Of a stretch of DNA of 64,000 bases, positions 41,201 through 52,759 are shown piece after piece; the stretch's first letter is position 1; each line of letters opens with the position of its first letter. This DNA is from Chondrus crispus (lineage: Eukaryota > Rhodophyta > Florideophyceae > Gigartinales > Gigartinaceae): the NCBI RefSeq assembly GCF_000350225.1, contig NW_005179158.1, positions 616,158 to 680,157 of the forward strand, written 5' to 3'. Made by a program: the position numbers and the translations under genes. Under the pieces are notes generated by a model. The model made no database searches. It was not told the origin of the DNA and saw only the letters and a list, made by a program, of their open reading frames with translations.

Positions 41201-43254
41201 CATTTGCCGCGTGGGATTCGGTACATCCCCTCATCACCGCGTAGTAGAGAACAAGAAGAAGACCTAGAGAAGAAGACAAGAAGAAGAAAAGCAAGAACCT
41301 CCGAACAAGTTGGAGGTATTTGTGGTTCAAGTAGAGGAGGGTGGTGGTAGAGGTCTGACGGTTCTTGGGTAAGTCGCTCAGATGGACTTCGCGTGGTTTG
41401 TTGAGAAACTATTCGCTTCGAATTAATCAGAAAAATTATGCTGTTGTCATAACTATGTATTCTTTGCCTTTCCTTTCTCTCCTTTACTTGCCTTCCCCCT
41501 CCTTTTATGGATACTCAGCGTACGACGACAAACTTTGAATAGATAGAAAGTAATTCGAAATTAATAGCAAAGCGAAGAGTCTTGAAGAGAATCTGAGAAA
41601 GTGTGGTGTTAATGGCAGCTAAGTCAAAGTAAGATATGTCTAATGCTCTTATTAGGGTCCGTGGATTCATGTGAAGAATCCTTCTATCCGGAAATTGCCT
41701 TAGCAGGATCGCCTTTGTTGTTCTTCGGAGTAGTCCCACGACCATCAGTAGGAACCTTTAACACGCCACTAACGAATTGCAACTCCTTCTGTATGGCATC
41801 GGCATTCCTAAAAATTCTCTTAATGCCCTCAATGGTCCCACGCAATGTTCCTTTCAACAACAGTGACTCCACACTCGACTCGAAGTCATGATCAGGAGTG
41901 GTCAGGCATTTACGGGACACATTGGTGACAGATAGGGCTACATCAATTTTCTCTGGCACTCTTTCGCGGCGGTATCTGTCGTATATAATAATCTCCTCTT
42001 GTAACAATATTTCTTTTCCTTTCTTCTTGATGTGCAACTATTTGGTGGTCTTCCCTGATTCTTCCAACGGGTCTGAGAACCAACTTGCTGCTTAGACACA
42101 ACACTTGGAGAGTTACGGCCTCCCACAGAATCCACCATACTGTGGATAATTAGAGATAAGGTCGGAGTGCCGCGAAGCCCAAACGCAAAACAAAGACTAG
42201 TCAGAGATACCACTTCACGCAAGCTTTTTTCTGAGAGGACCTGTTGTGCGAATATTGGAGGTACAGGAATCTCCCGGAGTGTGGATATGACAGTTACTCG
42301 CTGCACGATCAACTTATCCGTTTCCAAGACGGGTCATTGCGCATGATTCTTGCAGCAAACGGAGGCTTAGAGACGAAGGTGAGCGGGGGGGCTGCAGCCC
42401 TTGCAAATCAAATGCAAGGAAGTCTCTCTACAAATTGTTTCGAAATATTTACAATAAACACTCTAGAGTCTGCGGGAAAAATCACACCCTTTCAAACATC
42501 CAAATTAACGGCAGATATTGACAAGTTATAAGTGAAGGCGTTATGATGCATTCCTGTTACAGTATTGGCATATTAAAATCGGAACGGATTCTTTACATAA
42601 GCAATCGAACGCCAAGATGCCATCATAAAGGAATATTTTTCAGACGGTGTGGACCTCGGTAGAGCTAACCCTCTTCTTCTTGTGAACCTACATACCTGAA
42701 AGACAAAGCTAGACCCCCAGTGATCTGAAACGGTACATAATTAAAATGAGCAACCGAAGCATTTGATAATAACGACACAAATAGATTCTTCCAGATGACA
42801 TAGCCACCATACGTTCTCATATGAGCAGTAAAGTTTATCCCATGATGACAACATCCATAAATCATCAGCTTCAATGCATTGAAGGTCAGAAGCTCGTCTA
42901 ATACGGGTTTAAATTTCCTACACATTAAATATAGGCTCGCCATCACTTATCATTATTTGTAAGATATTCGCAACGGCCGTAATGCATTGCGAGTGCAACG
43001 AGAGATGACGCCGAAACCGTTGCCCTCACAAAGCAAATTATATTGCACTGACACACCTCATCTTTTGCTCAGGACACCTGTCCCCGGCCGGCACGACTCT
43101 TTCCCGGGTGCCCACGTTTACCTGTCGCCACGGGTAACCGGGCCTCAAGGCCCCCGCCTACAAGCGTCAATCCCCACGCGTAATGGGTGTCATACCTCCT
43201 AACGAGGAGGGTTTTCTCCGGTCACCGCCGCCGTTTAATTTAGTATTTTTAGTA
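41201..43254. other. Unassigned, coding-like remnants on the minus strand
   Basis: A GAA-rich purine tract lies at 41250-41320. Minus-strand frames at 41684-42037, 41938-42327 and 42665-42946 look partly coding, for example IFRNADAIQKELQFVSGVLK, but match nothing I recognise. The stretch ends at the left TA of the Tigger element. It may hold remains of the plus-strand Gypsy LTR into which Tigger inserted. Confidence 0.3.
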
Positions 43255-45250
43255 CAGTAGTTTCGAGATAAGACGAACCCCTGATGAGGGGAGCCTCGCG
43301 ATAAAAGAAACCGGGAACGGTCCCCCAGTGTCGGAGACCGCCACAAATAAACAAAAAAAGCCTTAGTTCCGTTCGCGATAAGCGAAACCGCTTTAACGGA
43401 TCAAAACATATCCAGAAATCCGTTACACCATTGAGGACTAAGAAAAAAATCACCATATAAACCGCCCTACTGCAGTCCCGACTCTTGAATTTACTAAGCG
43501 CTTCTTTTGTTTTTTTCTCACACCGTCCGCCATCGCAATTCCTTTTCCAGACCACAAAAATGGGTTACACAATGAAACTTCTGCAGAAAAAAAAGGTTGT
43601 CGCTGAGATAGAGCGGCGACAAAAAGCAGGACTCAATGCTTCGCAGCGCGCTCTTGCTGCATGGGCCCACAACGAATTTAAAATCCCATCTTTGCCGAGT
43701 AAAGCCGCTATGTCTCGCCTTTTTGCGCAACAAGAGAGCCTCTCTGCCCGACCATGCCGCCACCCCTTTAAAGTGAAACGTTTAAAGCAAGGCAAAAATC
43801 ACGCGGTTGAACAAGCATTATTCGAGTGGATATGTGTGCAGCAAAATCGAAGCGTCAATATTAATGAGGAAATTATTCGTGAGAAAGCCAAACGACTGCA
43901 ACAACTCAATAATGAGAGACGCTCCGACGACCTCAAAAGCTCTCTTAAACTTTCGCTGGGGTGGCTTGATAATTTTAAGCACCGCTGGAATCTACGCTCG
44001 TTTAAATCATACGGGGAATCGGGAGACGCTGATGAACATGCAATGCAGGATGCGCTCCCTAAGATAAAGGACATCATTAGTTCTTATGGCAGAAAGGACA
44101 TATTTAATGCTGATGAGTGCGGCTTATTTTATTCTATGCCACCGGACCGTACTGTGGCATTGGAACCTCTCCCGGTGCGCAAAAAAGCCAAAGATCGCAT
44201 CACGTTTATGATATGCGCCAATGCAGATGGGTCAGATAAATACGAGCTCATGATAATTGGGTCATCTAAAAACCCGCGTGTGTTTAAAAAAAAGTCTGGC
44301 CGTGAGCTTGGCTTCGATTACCATTCCGACAAGAAGGCATGGATGACGACCATTTTTTTATAGAATGGCTTCAACGCTTTCAAAAATTTGTGGCTAAAGA
44401 TCCAGAGGGCAAAGTGGTTTTGCTTATTGATAACTGCAGCGCACATGCTACAGTTGAGACGCTGCCGTCTCTACCTAATGTTCGCGTGGTCTTTTTACCT
44501 CCCAACTGCACGTCCAAAATTCAACCTATGGACGCTGGGGTAATTGCAGCACTCAAATTAAAGTACAGACGCATGCATATGGAACGAGCTTTAGACAATG
44601 TCGACGCAGAAGTTAAAGAAATATACAAGGTGGATGTTCTTACAGCGATGAGATGGTTCAAAAGGGCATGGGAAGAGCTTCCTAGTGATGTAATTGCTAA
44701 TTGTTGGAGGCACTGTGGTTTGATTTCCGCTGTGGAAGATTTTGCTATAGAATCAAGGGAACGGGTGTTATTATCAGGCCTTGAAAGCCAGATCGGGGAG
44801 TTAGTTACACAGAGGCGGCGGCTTAGTGTTGCCGATTTATTGAATCCGGAAGAGGAGGATGACTGCATACAGTGTGTAGGTGATCAAGAGCTAATTGATT
44901 CAGCAATAGCAGATGATCCACCAGAGGAGGAGGGCCTTGAAGATCTAGACGCCCTACCTGGAAGTGCAGAACAGCTGCGGGCGCTGGCGCTGACGAAAAG
45001 GATTGCGACATGTGCGGGTGTCGATAATTTCGCTTTTTTGTCCGCGATGCGTAATTTGCAACGGTTCGTCCGGTTGGAGGCGGATCAGGGCGCGAAACAG
45101 ACCACCATTGATATGTTTTTCAATTAAATTTTAGTCGAATGCTGTAATTGGCTGACAATCATTGGTATGATAAGCTTTGATACGGGAACCCCGCGATAAA
45201 AGGAACCGGACCCCTTCTCCCAACTCGTTCCTTTTATCGCGAAACTACTG
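43255..45250 (+). mobile_element. Full-length pogo/Tigger DNA transposon, 1996 bp
   Basis: The left end starts CAGTAGTTTCGAGATAAGAC and the right end is its near-inverted match (complement CAGTAGTTTCGCGATAAAAG), flanked by TA on both sides (43253-43254 and 45251-45252), the pogo target duplication. Subterminal copies of TCGCGATAAAAG-like sequence occur at about 43300, 43372 and 45190 and are candidate transposase sites. It contains one transposase gene with one frameshift. Confidence 0.9.
43560..45127 (+). pseudogene. Tigger-type transposase with a single frameshift
   Basis: It starts at the ATG at 43560 (MGYTMKLLQKKK). The N-terminal part has two helix-turn-helix (CENP-B-type) segments. The catalytic DDD appears as DIFNADECGLFYSMPP, then VVLLIDNCSAHAT, then LPPNCTSKIQPMDAGVI. 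A one-base loss in the T run near 44355 shifts the frame from 43560-44363 to 44339-45127; otherwise about 520 codons are continuous. The C-terminus ends QTTIDMFFN, which fits a PIP box (Q-x-x-I-x-x-F-F), the PCNA-binding motif described for pogo transposase. This is the best preserved DNA transposon in the window. Confidence 0.88.
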
Positions 45251-45664
45251 TATAATTAATTATTGCTCCGACGTCGGCTAGTACATAGCCGACGTCCGAC
45301 CCTAAGTAAAACCTCACGAAGCTTTGGGTCTACAACTCGGGTTTCTGGAACGGAGTCGTAGCCTCGCGTCCGTCCCCGTCCTACGGCGGTACCCTGCGAG
45401 CCATCTGCGTCCTGATTCCCACCTATCTCTACCACGCGCGTCGTCCCGCTACACACTGCCCTCCGCGCGACAGCTGTCCCTACCGCTCCGCCCCTCCTGG
45501 GCTCTACTTTCCAACTTTTTCCCTATATTTCCCTACTGCGTTAGACGCCCGGACCCCGTGCCCGTTACCCCACGGGTGGTCTCCTGAATCATCCCCCGCG
45601 CCCCCGAACGCGCGGTGCTGTGACTGAGGGGGATTCCCAATCCTCCCCCTCAGTGACGAAATTT
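45251..45664 (+). other. Probable 5' LTR/leader of the plus-strand Gypsy element
   Basis: This C/T-rich sequence precedes a primer-binding site at 45665. LTR ends could not be defined, partly because the Tigger element sits to the left. Near its start it has a palindrome, GACGTCGGCTA and TAGCCGACGTC, around 45270-45300. Confidence 0.4.
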
Positions 45665-45677
45665 TGGTCTCCCGACC
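45665..45677 (+). promoter_or_regulatory. Primer-binding site, tRNA-Tyr-like
   Basis: TGGTCTCCCGACC is complementary to a tRNA 3' end of the form GGTCGGGAGACCA, resembling yeast tRNA-Tyr. The same 13 bases occur at 63486, directly after an LTR end. Assignment to tRNA-Tyr is inference. Confidence 0.6.
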
Positions 45678-45767
45678 TAGAAGTCTACGGAGTGTCCCTT
45701 ATCCCTTATCTTTTCTGGTCCCAGGTGCCCTTCCTCTGCTTCAACAGGTCTCGACAAGCTCAAGGCT

Positions 45768-48035
45768 ATGGTATCCGGATCCGAATCGTCCCGTGAAACC
45801 CGTCCTCGAGATGTGCCTCCGCCTGTTGCGGCGTGGATCACTCGGAGCTGCTGCGAGGCCCTCCGAGAAGCCGAAAGATTTTCGCTTAATCTTGTGGCGG
45901 AGAAGCTTGCTGCGCAACCGTCGGCGCTGCGAGAAAACCTCAAGCCATTTATTGAGGAAACTATCGCGGCACAAGCCGAGGTACAAGCCGCGAGAGAACG
46001 CGATCAATTAACCGCCATGGAAGGCTTGCTCACCAAGGCCTGGCAGGCGAATATAGCTGCCAGCGTCGAAGAGGCTACCCTCCTGCGGAAGCAAGAGGAG
46101 GCTGCCACGACGGAGGAACTCAAGGCCCTCCGTCGAGAAATTACCGTTTTGAAGACGCTCCGCCCCGATCCGTCGGCTGGCGCGCAGGGTGGATCGGTGA
46201 CGCAAACTTGGGCCACCGCCGCGGTGATCCCTGCGACTACAGTCGGAGTAGCTACTCTCTCTCCCGCTGAGGAGTGACCCCCGCTGAATAAGAGCTTGCT
46301 CTTTTCCAACGTGACAATGCCGGCGCTGCAAGCCGCGAGGATACCAGTCCCGTCCATGGAGACCGCCCTTCAATTTTCTGGCAACTCTCAGGCGTCGCGA
46401 GGTGCGGCTGGAGTCTCCCTCGAGGGAGCCTCCGCCAGACCTATCCACCTCGAGGGTGATTTACCCTACCAGAATTTGCTGGGAGGGAGCCCCGAGCAAG
46501 GGGGAAGTTCAGACGACGAGGGGAGTGGACGACGAGAAAAGTCCAAACCCAGTCGGAAAGAGCACAGGGCGAACTGACGCAAAGGACGAAAGGATGATTA
46601 CTATCCATCCTTTCGTCCTTTGCGTCGAGTACCCGGCTGGAGGGTCGTACCCTCCGGACGGGTACTCGAGCCCGTCCTCGTCATCCTCCTCTGACTCGGG
46701 ATCTGATTCCGAGTCAGAGTCTCTCACGGCTCCAACGCCGACGTTCGGCCCCGAACAGAAACGAGTTTCCGTTTGGATGCCGACGAACCACCGGTTCTGA
46801 GGTGTGTGCAACTACCGAGCATATCGCCTCGTGGATACCGACCAGACCCTGGACGACCGAGTCTACGCTACCACCCATAAGAGGGTACAGTACCTCCTCG
46901 TGGTCATGGGGAAGTGTAAATTCAGCGGGGTAGACCCGATCAGGGTCATCAGCTTCCTTGCTCGTTGCAAGGAAATTTTTGAGAACGCCAATATGACCGA
47001 AGCGATGGCCCTGATGACCCTACCTCACCTGCTGGCACCCCCGCCAAGGAAGCGCAGGAGTCCCAGCGGGGTCTTCACCGCATATCTCAAGGGATCGCGA
47101 ACTGGGGCGCCGCCGTCAATTGGTTGTTACGCACTTACGCGACGATCCTCGAGATCGAGCGGGCTCTCACTGCGTTGAGGGAGGTACGCCAGAAGCCGGG
47201 CGAGTTGGAAACCGAGTACGCTACTCGAATGTGAACCGCCCTGGGAAGGTGCGGGGACGTACACTCTGCCTACGAGAGAACGACCCCCTACATCGAGGGG
47301 CTCACCCCTGGGATCAAGCCGCTAGTGTTACAAGCTCGCGAGGATCAACCGCGATCCCCGTTGGACGATACCTTCACCCATGCTCGTTCGCATAGAGACG
47401 CCTTCCGGGCCCAGCACGCTTCTGGGCACCGCGTGAAATTCGGGAGATCCGCCCTGTTAAACAGGTCCTCGCCGCCCTCGATGGCGCTCCGTCGACGTCT
47501 ACCGGCCCCCTCTAAGTTTCCAAACGGCCCGGGGGCTGAGAATTACTTCGCTACGGAAGGGGACAACGTCGGGGGGATTCCTTCCCTCCCGACGGAGGAA
47601 TCCTCCTTCAACGACGGAGACTCGCTGTTTTACGGCGATCGGCGTAAGCCGTACCACCCCGCTCGAGAGCCTACCGAGGGCTCTCGCGGACTTCCACCCG
47701 CGCCAACGTCCCGTAATTTCCAGAAGGATCTGCGAGGACCTCCGTCCCCGCAGATCATCTGCTTCACCTGTTATCCAGTCGGGGACCACATTTCCCCCGA
47801 CTGCGATATGAAGGTGAAGGATGTATCCCTCGTACCTCACCACTACGAGAAGTTGACCACGGCCCAAAAGAGCCGAGTGCCTCCGGATGCGTATCTCCGA
47901 GCCGTCGCTCTCCTCAGTTACGAGGGGAACCGGGTCATGAACCTCGAGGCTTCCACCGACCGGCCGCCGCGTGCGCGTACCTGGATGAAGACCTTTCCGC
48001 CCCCTGTCGGCGATCCTCCTCCTCCAAAACACTAG
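45768..48035 (+). pseudogene. Ty3/Gypsy Gag, decayed (plus-strand element)
   Basis: The N-terminal coiled-coil part is the frame 45768-46277 (start at the ATG at 45768). Further capsid-like sequence lies in 46804-47178, with KFSGVDPIRVISFLARCKE and ALMTLPHLL. The frame 47325-48035 carries a zinc knuckle, CFTCYPVGDHISPDCD (C-x2-C-x4-H-x4-C). Stops and shifts separate these pieces. A 21-bp-arm hairpin interrupts it at 46576-46626. Confidence 0.65.
46576..46626. repeat. Perfect inverted repeat, 21-bp arms, inside Gag
   Basis: The arm 46576-46596 (GACGCAAAGGACGAAAGGAT plus G) and its exact complement 46606-46626 enclose a 9-base loop. The left arm is next to the stop of the frame 46296-46577. 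Confidence 0.92.
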
Positions 48036-48216
48036 GAGAACCTCAGCCGGCAGCAGCTGAGGTGAACCCCAGCACGCCCCCGGAGTTCTCGCCCAAGACG
48101 GCGGAATTGTCCCCTCCTCCCGAGCCGGAGAAGCGCTACCGAATACTCGGTCGCAAACACACTGGGTTATCCCAGGGAGACCCCGACCCCGAACAGCTCG
48201 GTACCTTACGCCGACC

Positions 48217-49546
48217 GTGGCGGAGAAACACCCCCCTCCGCTTGCAAGCGGTGTTAACCATCCCGAGACAGTGCTTGCGCTGTTCCGGAGGAACTACAAG
48301 GTCTATGCGGACCTTGGAATATCACCGTCGATATTGGTGCGCCAGCTCACAATATTGGATACAGGATCTGGCTCCAATTTCGTACGTGTCGACACGCTGC
48401 CACCGGCTGGGAGGCGTTGGTTATTCCGGGTGAAATCCCGACGATCGCTGACGCCAATGGGAGACCATTGCGTACGAGCGGACAAATCCCCCTCGTTTGT
48501 GAACGGTTAGCCGCCCCCGTGATACTGGGGTGCGAATTTAACGACAATTTCGTCGAAGAAATCTATCCACGGCGGAAGGTGGTGGAATTGGACGATGGCA
48601 CCAAGATACCCATCGTCTGGAAACCGGCCGCCCGGGCCGCGAACGCCCCGCCTCTTCCGTCGGAGCAGGAGTATGCCCCCGACGCCTGCAGGATTTCTCC
48701 GAAGCGCAAGGTTTCCCGCGCCGTAGAAATTCCGTCGGGCACCCAGACCTGGGTATACGTCACAAGTGGACGGGCAGGACTCTCGGTTCTCGAGGCGAAC
48801 CCGCAGTTGTATGCGAAGCACCGGATCTCCCTCTCCAACGGGGTGGTGCACATAGCCCCGTTGCAGGAGTTCAAGGTTCTTGTGGCGAACTTCACATCCG
48901 CCAACAAGAGGTTGTCGAAGAACCAAGTCGTTGGTTTCGTTACTCCCCATCCTCGGTCGATGGTGCCCACAGCGATGCCGCTGGACGGAGTCCTGGCCGC
49001 GGAATTCTCCGAGGGGAGCCCCCCTACACAGGGCGAGAGGCCCCCTCGTAGAGCCACCCCCCAAGCGGAGCCGTCCCTTCGCGGGATGCAGTTCCCCTCG
49101 ACTACCTGCCGGCGCACGTGCGTGGACAGGTACGCACCACGCTTGCGCCGTACGCCGGATTGTGGGATGGAAATTTGGGTGAAATTCGAGCGACAGAACA
49201 TCGCATCGAACTCACCCTCGGCACCAAGCCGTTTCGATGTCAGCCATATCGAGCTGGTCCCCGCGTCTGTGAGGCGGAACAAGCCTCGGTTGATGAGATG
49301 TTAGCCAGTGGGGTGATCTCCCGATCCAAGTCCGAATGGGCGTCCCCCGTCGTGCTCATCCCCAAGTCAGATGGGAGTCTCCGTTTCTGCGACGATTATC
49401 GACGTCTGAACGCGTTGACCGTGTGCGACACGTACCCCATCCCTCGCATGGACGAGTGTCTAGATTCTATCGGGTAATCCAAGGTGTTCTCTACCCTTGA
49501 CTGTAACTCCAGGTACTGGCAGATACCAGTCGCCAAGGAGGATCGC
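48217..49546 (+). pseudogene. Ty3/Gypsy protease and truncated reverse transcriptase (plus-strand element)
   Basis: The aspartic protease has LTILDTGSGSNFV (about 48352) and, after a frame change, PVILGCEFND (about 48517). RT follows in the frame 49118-49477 with SEWASPVVLIPKSDGSLRFC, DYRRLNALTVCDTYPIPR and, past a TAA, STLDCNSRYWQIPVAKEDR. It stops at about 49546 before the YxDD box. There the sequence changes to the integrase of an oppositely oriented Gypsy element. Confidence 0.75.
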
Positions 49547-49549
49547 CCA

Positions 49550-50016
49550 TTCGTTCTGCCTTCCCAATTGACCGCGGTGCGTATGCAAGCGCAGGCTTCC
49601 ATGAAATGCCGTGAAGCCTGGAAAACTCCTCAACAGCCGTGGATAGGAACGACGTAGCATTGTCCGAAATTATTTTTCTTGGGGTCTGAATGAGAACATG
49701 ATCTCATTTTTCAGAAAAGCCAGTACGACGGCACTGGTACAATTTGAGTAAACCATAGCAATTGGCCATCCTGTAAGGTGTTTCACCGCCACTAAGATGT
49801 AGCCGTGGACAGACGAAGTTGTTGGAATGGGCCGGCAACGTCAATTGAGAAGACTTCAAACAATGTGGTGAAGGGTAACTTCAAAGACGTCTGATATTTC
49901 GGTAGCGGCGTAAACACCTGACAGTCATGACAGCTGCGGACATAATCGTGAATGTCTCTGTGCATCTTCGGTCACCAGTAACGATCAGACACGAACTGCT
50001 TAGTTGTATTGAGATC
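49550..50016 (-). pseudogene. Gypsy integrase, N-terminal and partial core
   Basis: Following the RNase H frame, minus-strand sequence gives the zinc-binding region (FHDNIGH ... RSCHDCQVF) and the core with GYILVAVKHLTGWPIA and KIISDNATSFLSTAVEEF, the second catalytic Asp being in SDN. HGISWKPALAYAPRS and IGKAERM follow, before the junction. Stops near 50016 and 49675 break it; the final Glu region may be reached (GKAER). Confidence 0.7.
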
Positions 50017-52333
50017 CTAGTGTCCAATATTGTCATGAAATGACTTCCGAATTCCGACCCATTGATGCCACGGAGGAATTACCCGGATTCCATGCACTGT
50101 GCGTCTGAAAAGCTGACCATTCACAAATAGATAGGACTTTGACGCCCTCTGAACGCGTCGGTCATAATTTCCATCCTCCGTTGAGAACTCGAAGCCAGTG
50201 AGATACTTGTCCACATCCAGAAGAAGAGGTTCACAATCTCCTTTGTCCAAAACATGCGGCACCATGCCATCTTTCACCCCCGGGTTCAACAGCCCCTGGG
50301 CTGGACGGGAGAGGTAGTCGGCGGCACGATTGTTCTCCCTTGGGCGATAGACAATGCGAAAGCCATACTCAGCGAGAAGGTTTAGCCAGCGGTCAAGACG
50401 TCCATGTGCATCCTTCTTCTGAAACGCATGAAGAAGAGCCTGGTGATCGGAAACAAGGGTGAAGGGTGAAGACAATAGGTAGATTCGGAACTTCTTCAGC
50501 GCAAAGATTACTGCTAGAGCTTCTCTTTCGCAAGCATAGTAGTTGCGTTCTGCCTGGTTCAGGGTTCGACTGGCATACTGAACAGGGTGGATACGCGAGT
50601 CATCTTTCTTCTGTGATAGTACCGCCCCGACGGTGTGGGAAGAAGCATCAGTCTCCACAATGAAGGGTGCCCGGAAGTCAGGGTAAGCGAGCACTGGTGG
50701 CGAATAGAGCTTTTTGCTTCAAGGTTTTGAATGCATTTTCCATTTGCAAGTTCCAGAAAAACAGTACTTGTACCGACGTTGCAAAGTGTAATACAGCGGC
50801 AATCTTGGCAAATCCCTTAATGAAACGGCGGTAGTATGATGCAAGGCCCAGAAACCTGCGTAGCTCTGTCTTTTTCGCGGGCGGTCTTGCTTCAGAAATC
50901 GCCCGGGTCTTCTCAGGATCGACACGAAAACCAGCGGCAGAAACGATATGTCCCAATAGACGAATTTCGGGCTGTGCGAAGGCACACTTACTTGCCTTAA
51001 TCTTCAGTCCATGTACCTTGAGAATTCGAAGCACCTCTTGGGCATGACTTTGATGGCCTTTCAGATTTTTGGAAAAAATAACAACATCATCTAAATACAC
51101 TCGAGCGAAAGGGATAGTCCGAAGAATCGATTCCATCATTCTTTGGAACGTCGCTGGGGCGTTCATCAACCCGCATGGCATGACTTCAAACTGAAAGGTA
51201 CCCAATCGGCTCGTGAATGGGGTCTTTTCCTTGCACTGCTCATCTATCTGTATCTGCCAATAACCTGAAAAGAGATCCAAAGATGTGAAGTAACTACTTC
51301 CACTTAGGTCTTCAAGTATTTCTTCAATGTTCGGCAAGGGCCATCGATCCGGCTTCATGAGTTTGTTGAGTGTGCGATAGTCCACACACAATCTTGGCTT
51401 TCCATCCTTCTTGGTTGCTATTACAACAGAAAACGACCAAGCAGACACGGAAGGCAGAATTATACTGGCTTTCAGCATCTTGTCAATTTCTTCTCGCACA
51501 ACCTGATTGCGCTTTGGTGACAAGCGCCGATTACGACGGTATATCGGGTTCTCGTCCGTTAGGTCGAAAGAATGTTTGACTGGTACATTTGCCGGTCGAA
51601 GGTCCTCCAAACACCAAGCAACAATGTCTTTACTTAGCAACATGTCTAGGAGCGCTTTTTGGTACGCAGGGGGCAGGTGGCCGATCTTTTCATGAATGAG
51701 TGCCTTTTGGTCTCCCCATTCTTCGAAATGGGTGCCGATAGGGTCAAGAGACGGAGTTGTCTCGAGTCGGGCACTCTGAATAGTTCCAGAAGCTTCATTT
51801 TGACGCGAACAGTTGCAGCTTCCTTGGTTTCCTCCAGTCGGACTTGGAGGGGGAACGGTTTGCGCTTCATCACCGTTTCCTTCTGGGTCTTGAGATATGC
51901 CCCAGGAAGTGGCTGGTGATGGTCCATCATCATCAGAATCATCATTCCAAGGGAATCCGCCGGGTTCACCTTCTTTCTGAGCAGCTTCTTCGTCTTCGTC
52001 TTCCTCAACATCTTGAACTTCATACTCCGGGTATTCGTTCTCTGATTCGGGAACTACAGAGCCGTTGGCGACCTGATTCCCGTTGTCGGGTTCAGACATA
52101 TCCAGATCTTCAGGTGGCGTGGAGAGGTCCATTTCAGGTTCCGCCGATGGTGAAGTGGGTTGTTGAACGTGTTCTTGCGGGGCCTGATCAAATTCATCAT
52201 TTGAACTTCCTTCAACTTCACTGTCCTTCAGCATGTTATTTTCCATCACTTCGCCTTCTGTTTGAGTAGCGATGGGATTGGGATCCGTATTGCCGTCTGG
52301 GTTCGGCATAGGAGTCTCAGACGGAACGGCCAT
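50017..52333 (-). pseudogene. Gypsy reverse transcriptase and RNase H
   Basis: The frame 52333-50678 (ATG at 52333, 551 residues) has an acidic Ser/Glu-rich N-terminal half, then RT with KKDGKPRLCVDYRTLNKL, FTSLDLFSGYWQIQ, MPCGLMNAPATFQRMM and the catalytic VYLDDVVIFSKN. One frameshift near 50700 leads into 50694-50017 with RNase H: FIVETDASSHTVGAVL, ALAVIFALKKFRIYL, LVSDHQALL and RENNRAADYLSR. All RT and RNase H active-site residues are intact; only the one-base shift prevents a continuous product. Confidence 0.88.
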
Positions 52334-52456
52334 GCAAGGCTAACCAGTCATACCTTGGCAGTGTCGTGAATGAAAGAAGTGGAAGAGAATATCGGATTCT
52401 TCTTCCAATGAGCCACACAGTGGATCACAAACACCACTGTCTGATGCGTCCCGAAT

Positions 52457-52759
52457 CTAAGGGGGGGCGTTGGCGCGATGGGCCCGCTCTTGAATGCGTT
52501 GTGGAGAATCTCCGATGTAATAAGTAACGTCGTTCGAAAAGTATTCAACGGTATCAGGCATCTCTGGTAGAGGTCCCACCTGTCGTACTTGGTTGCTAGA
52601 GTTATATGTCCAGTTTGGACAGTCGAACAGCAGTTCGCCGATGTCATGCTGGGTAAGATCAGATGCGCTTGACGGGTCTTGTTCTCTATTGGAATCTTCT
52701 TGCATAATATCTGCGACTACTACAACATCTTCGGTCTTCAAAGCACCGCTTTCGGTCAG
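52457..52759 (-). pseudogene. Gypsy protease-RT linker, split by the solo LTR
   Basis: The minus-strand frame has TESGALKTEDVVVVADIMQ then a Ser/Asp-rich stretch ending near 52457. Joining across the LTR (53514 side, DDFSEINDELT) restores an in-frame DELTESG sequence once one copy of the 5-bp target duplication is removed. A stop separates this part from the RT frame. Confidence 0.6.
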
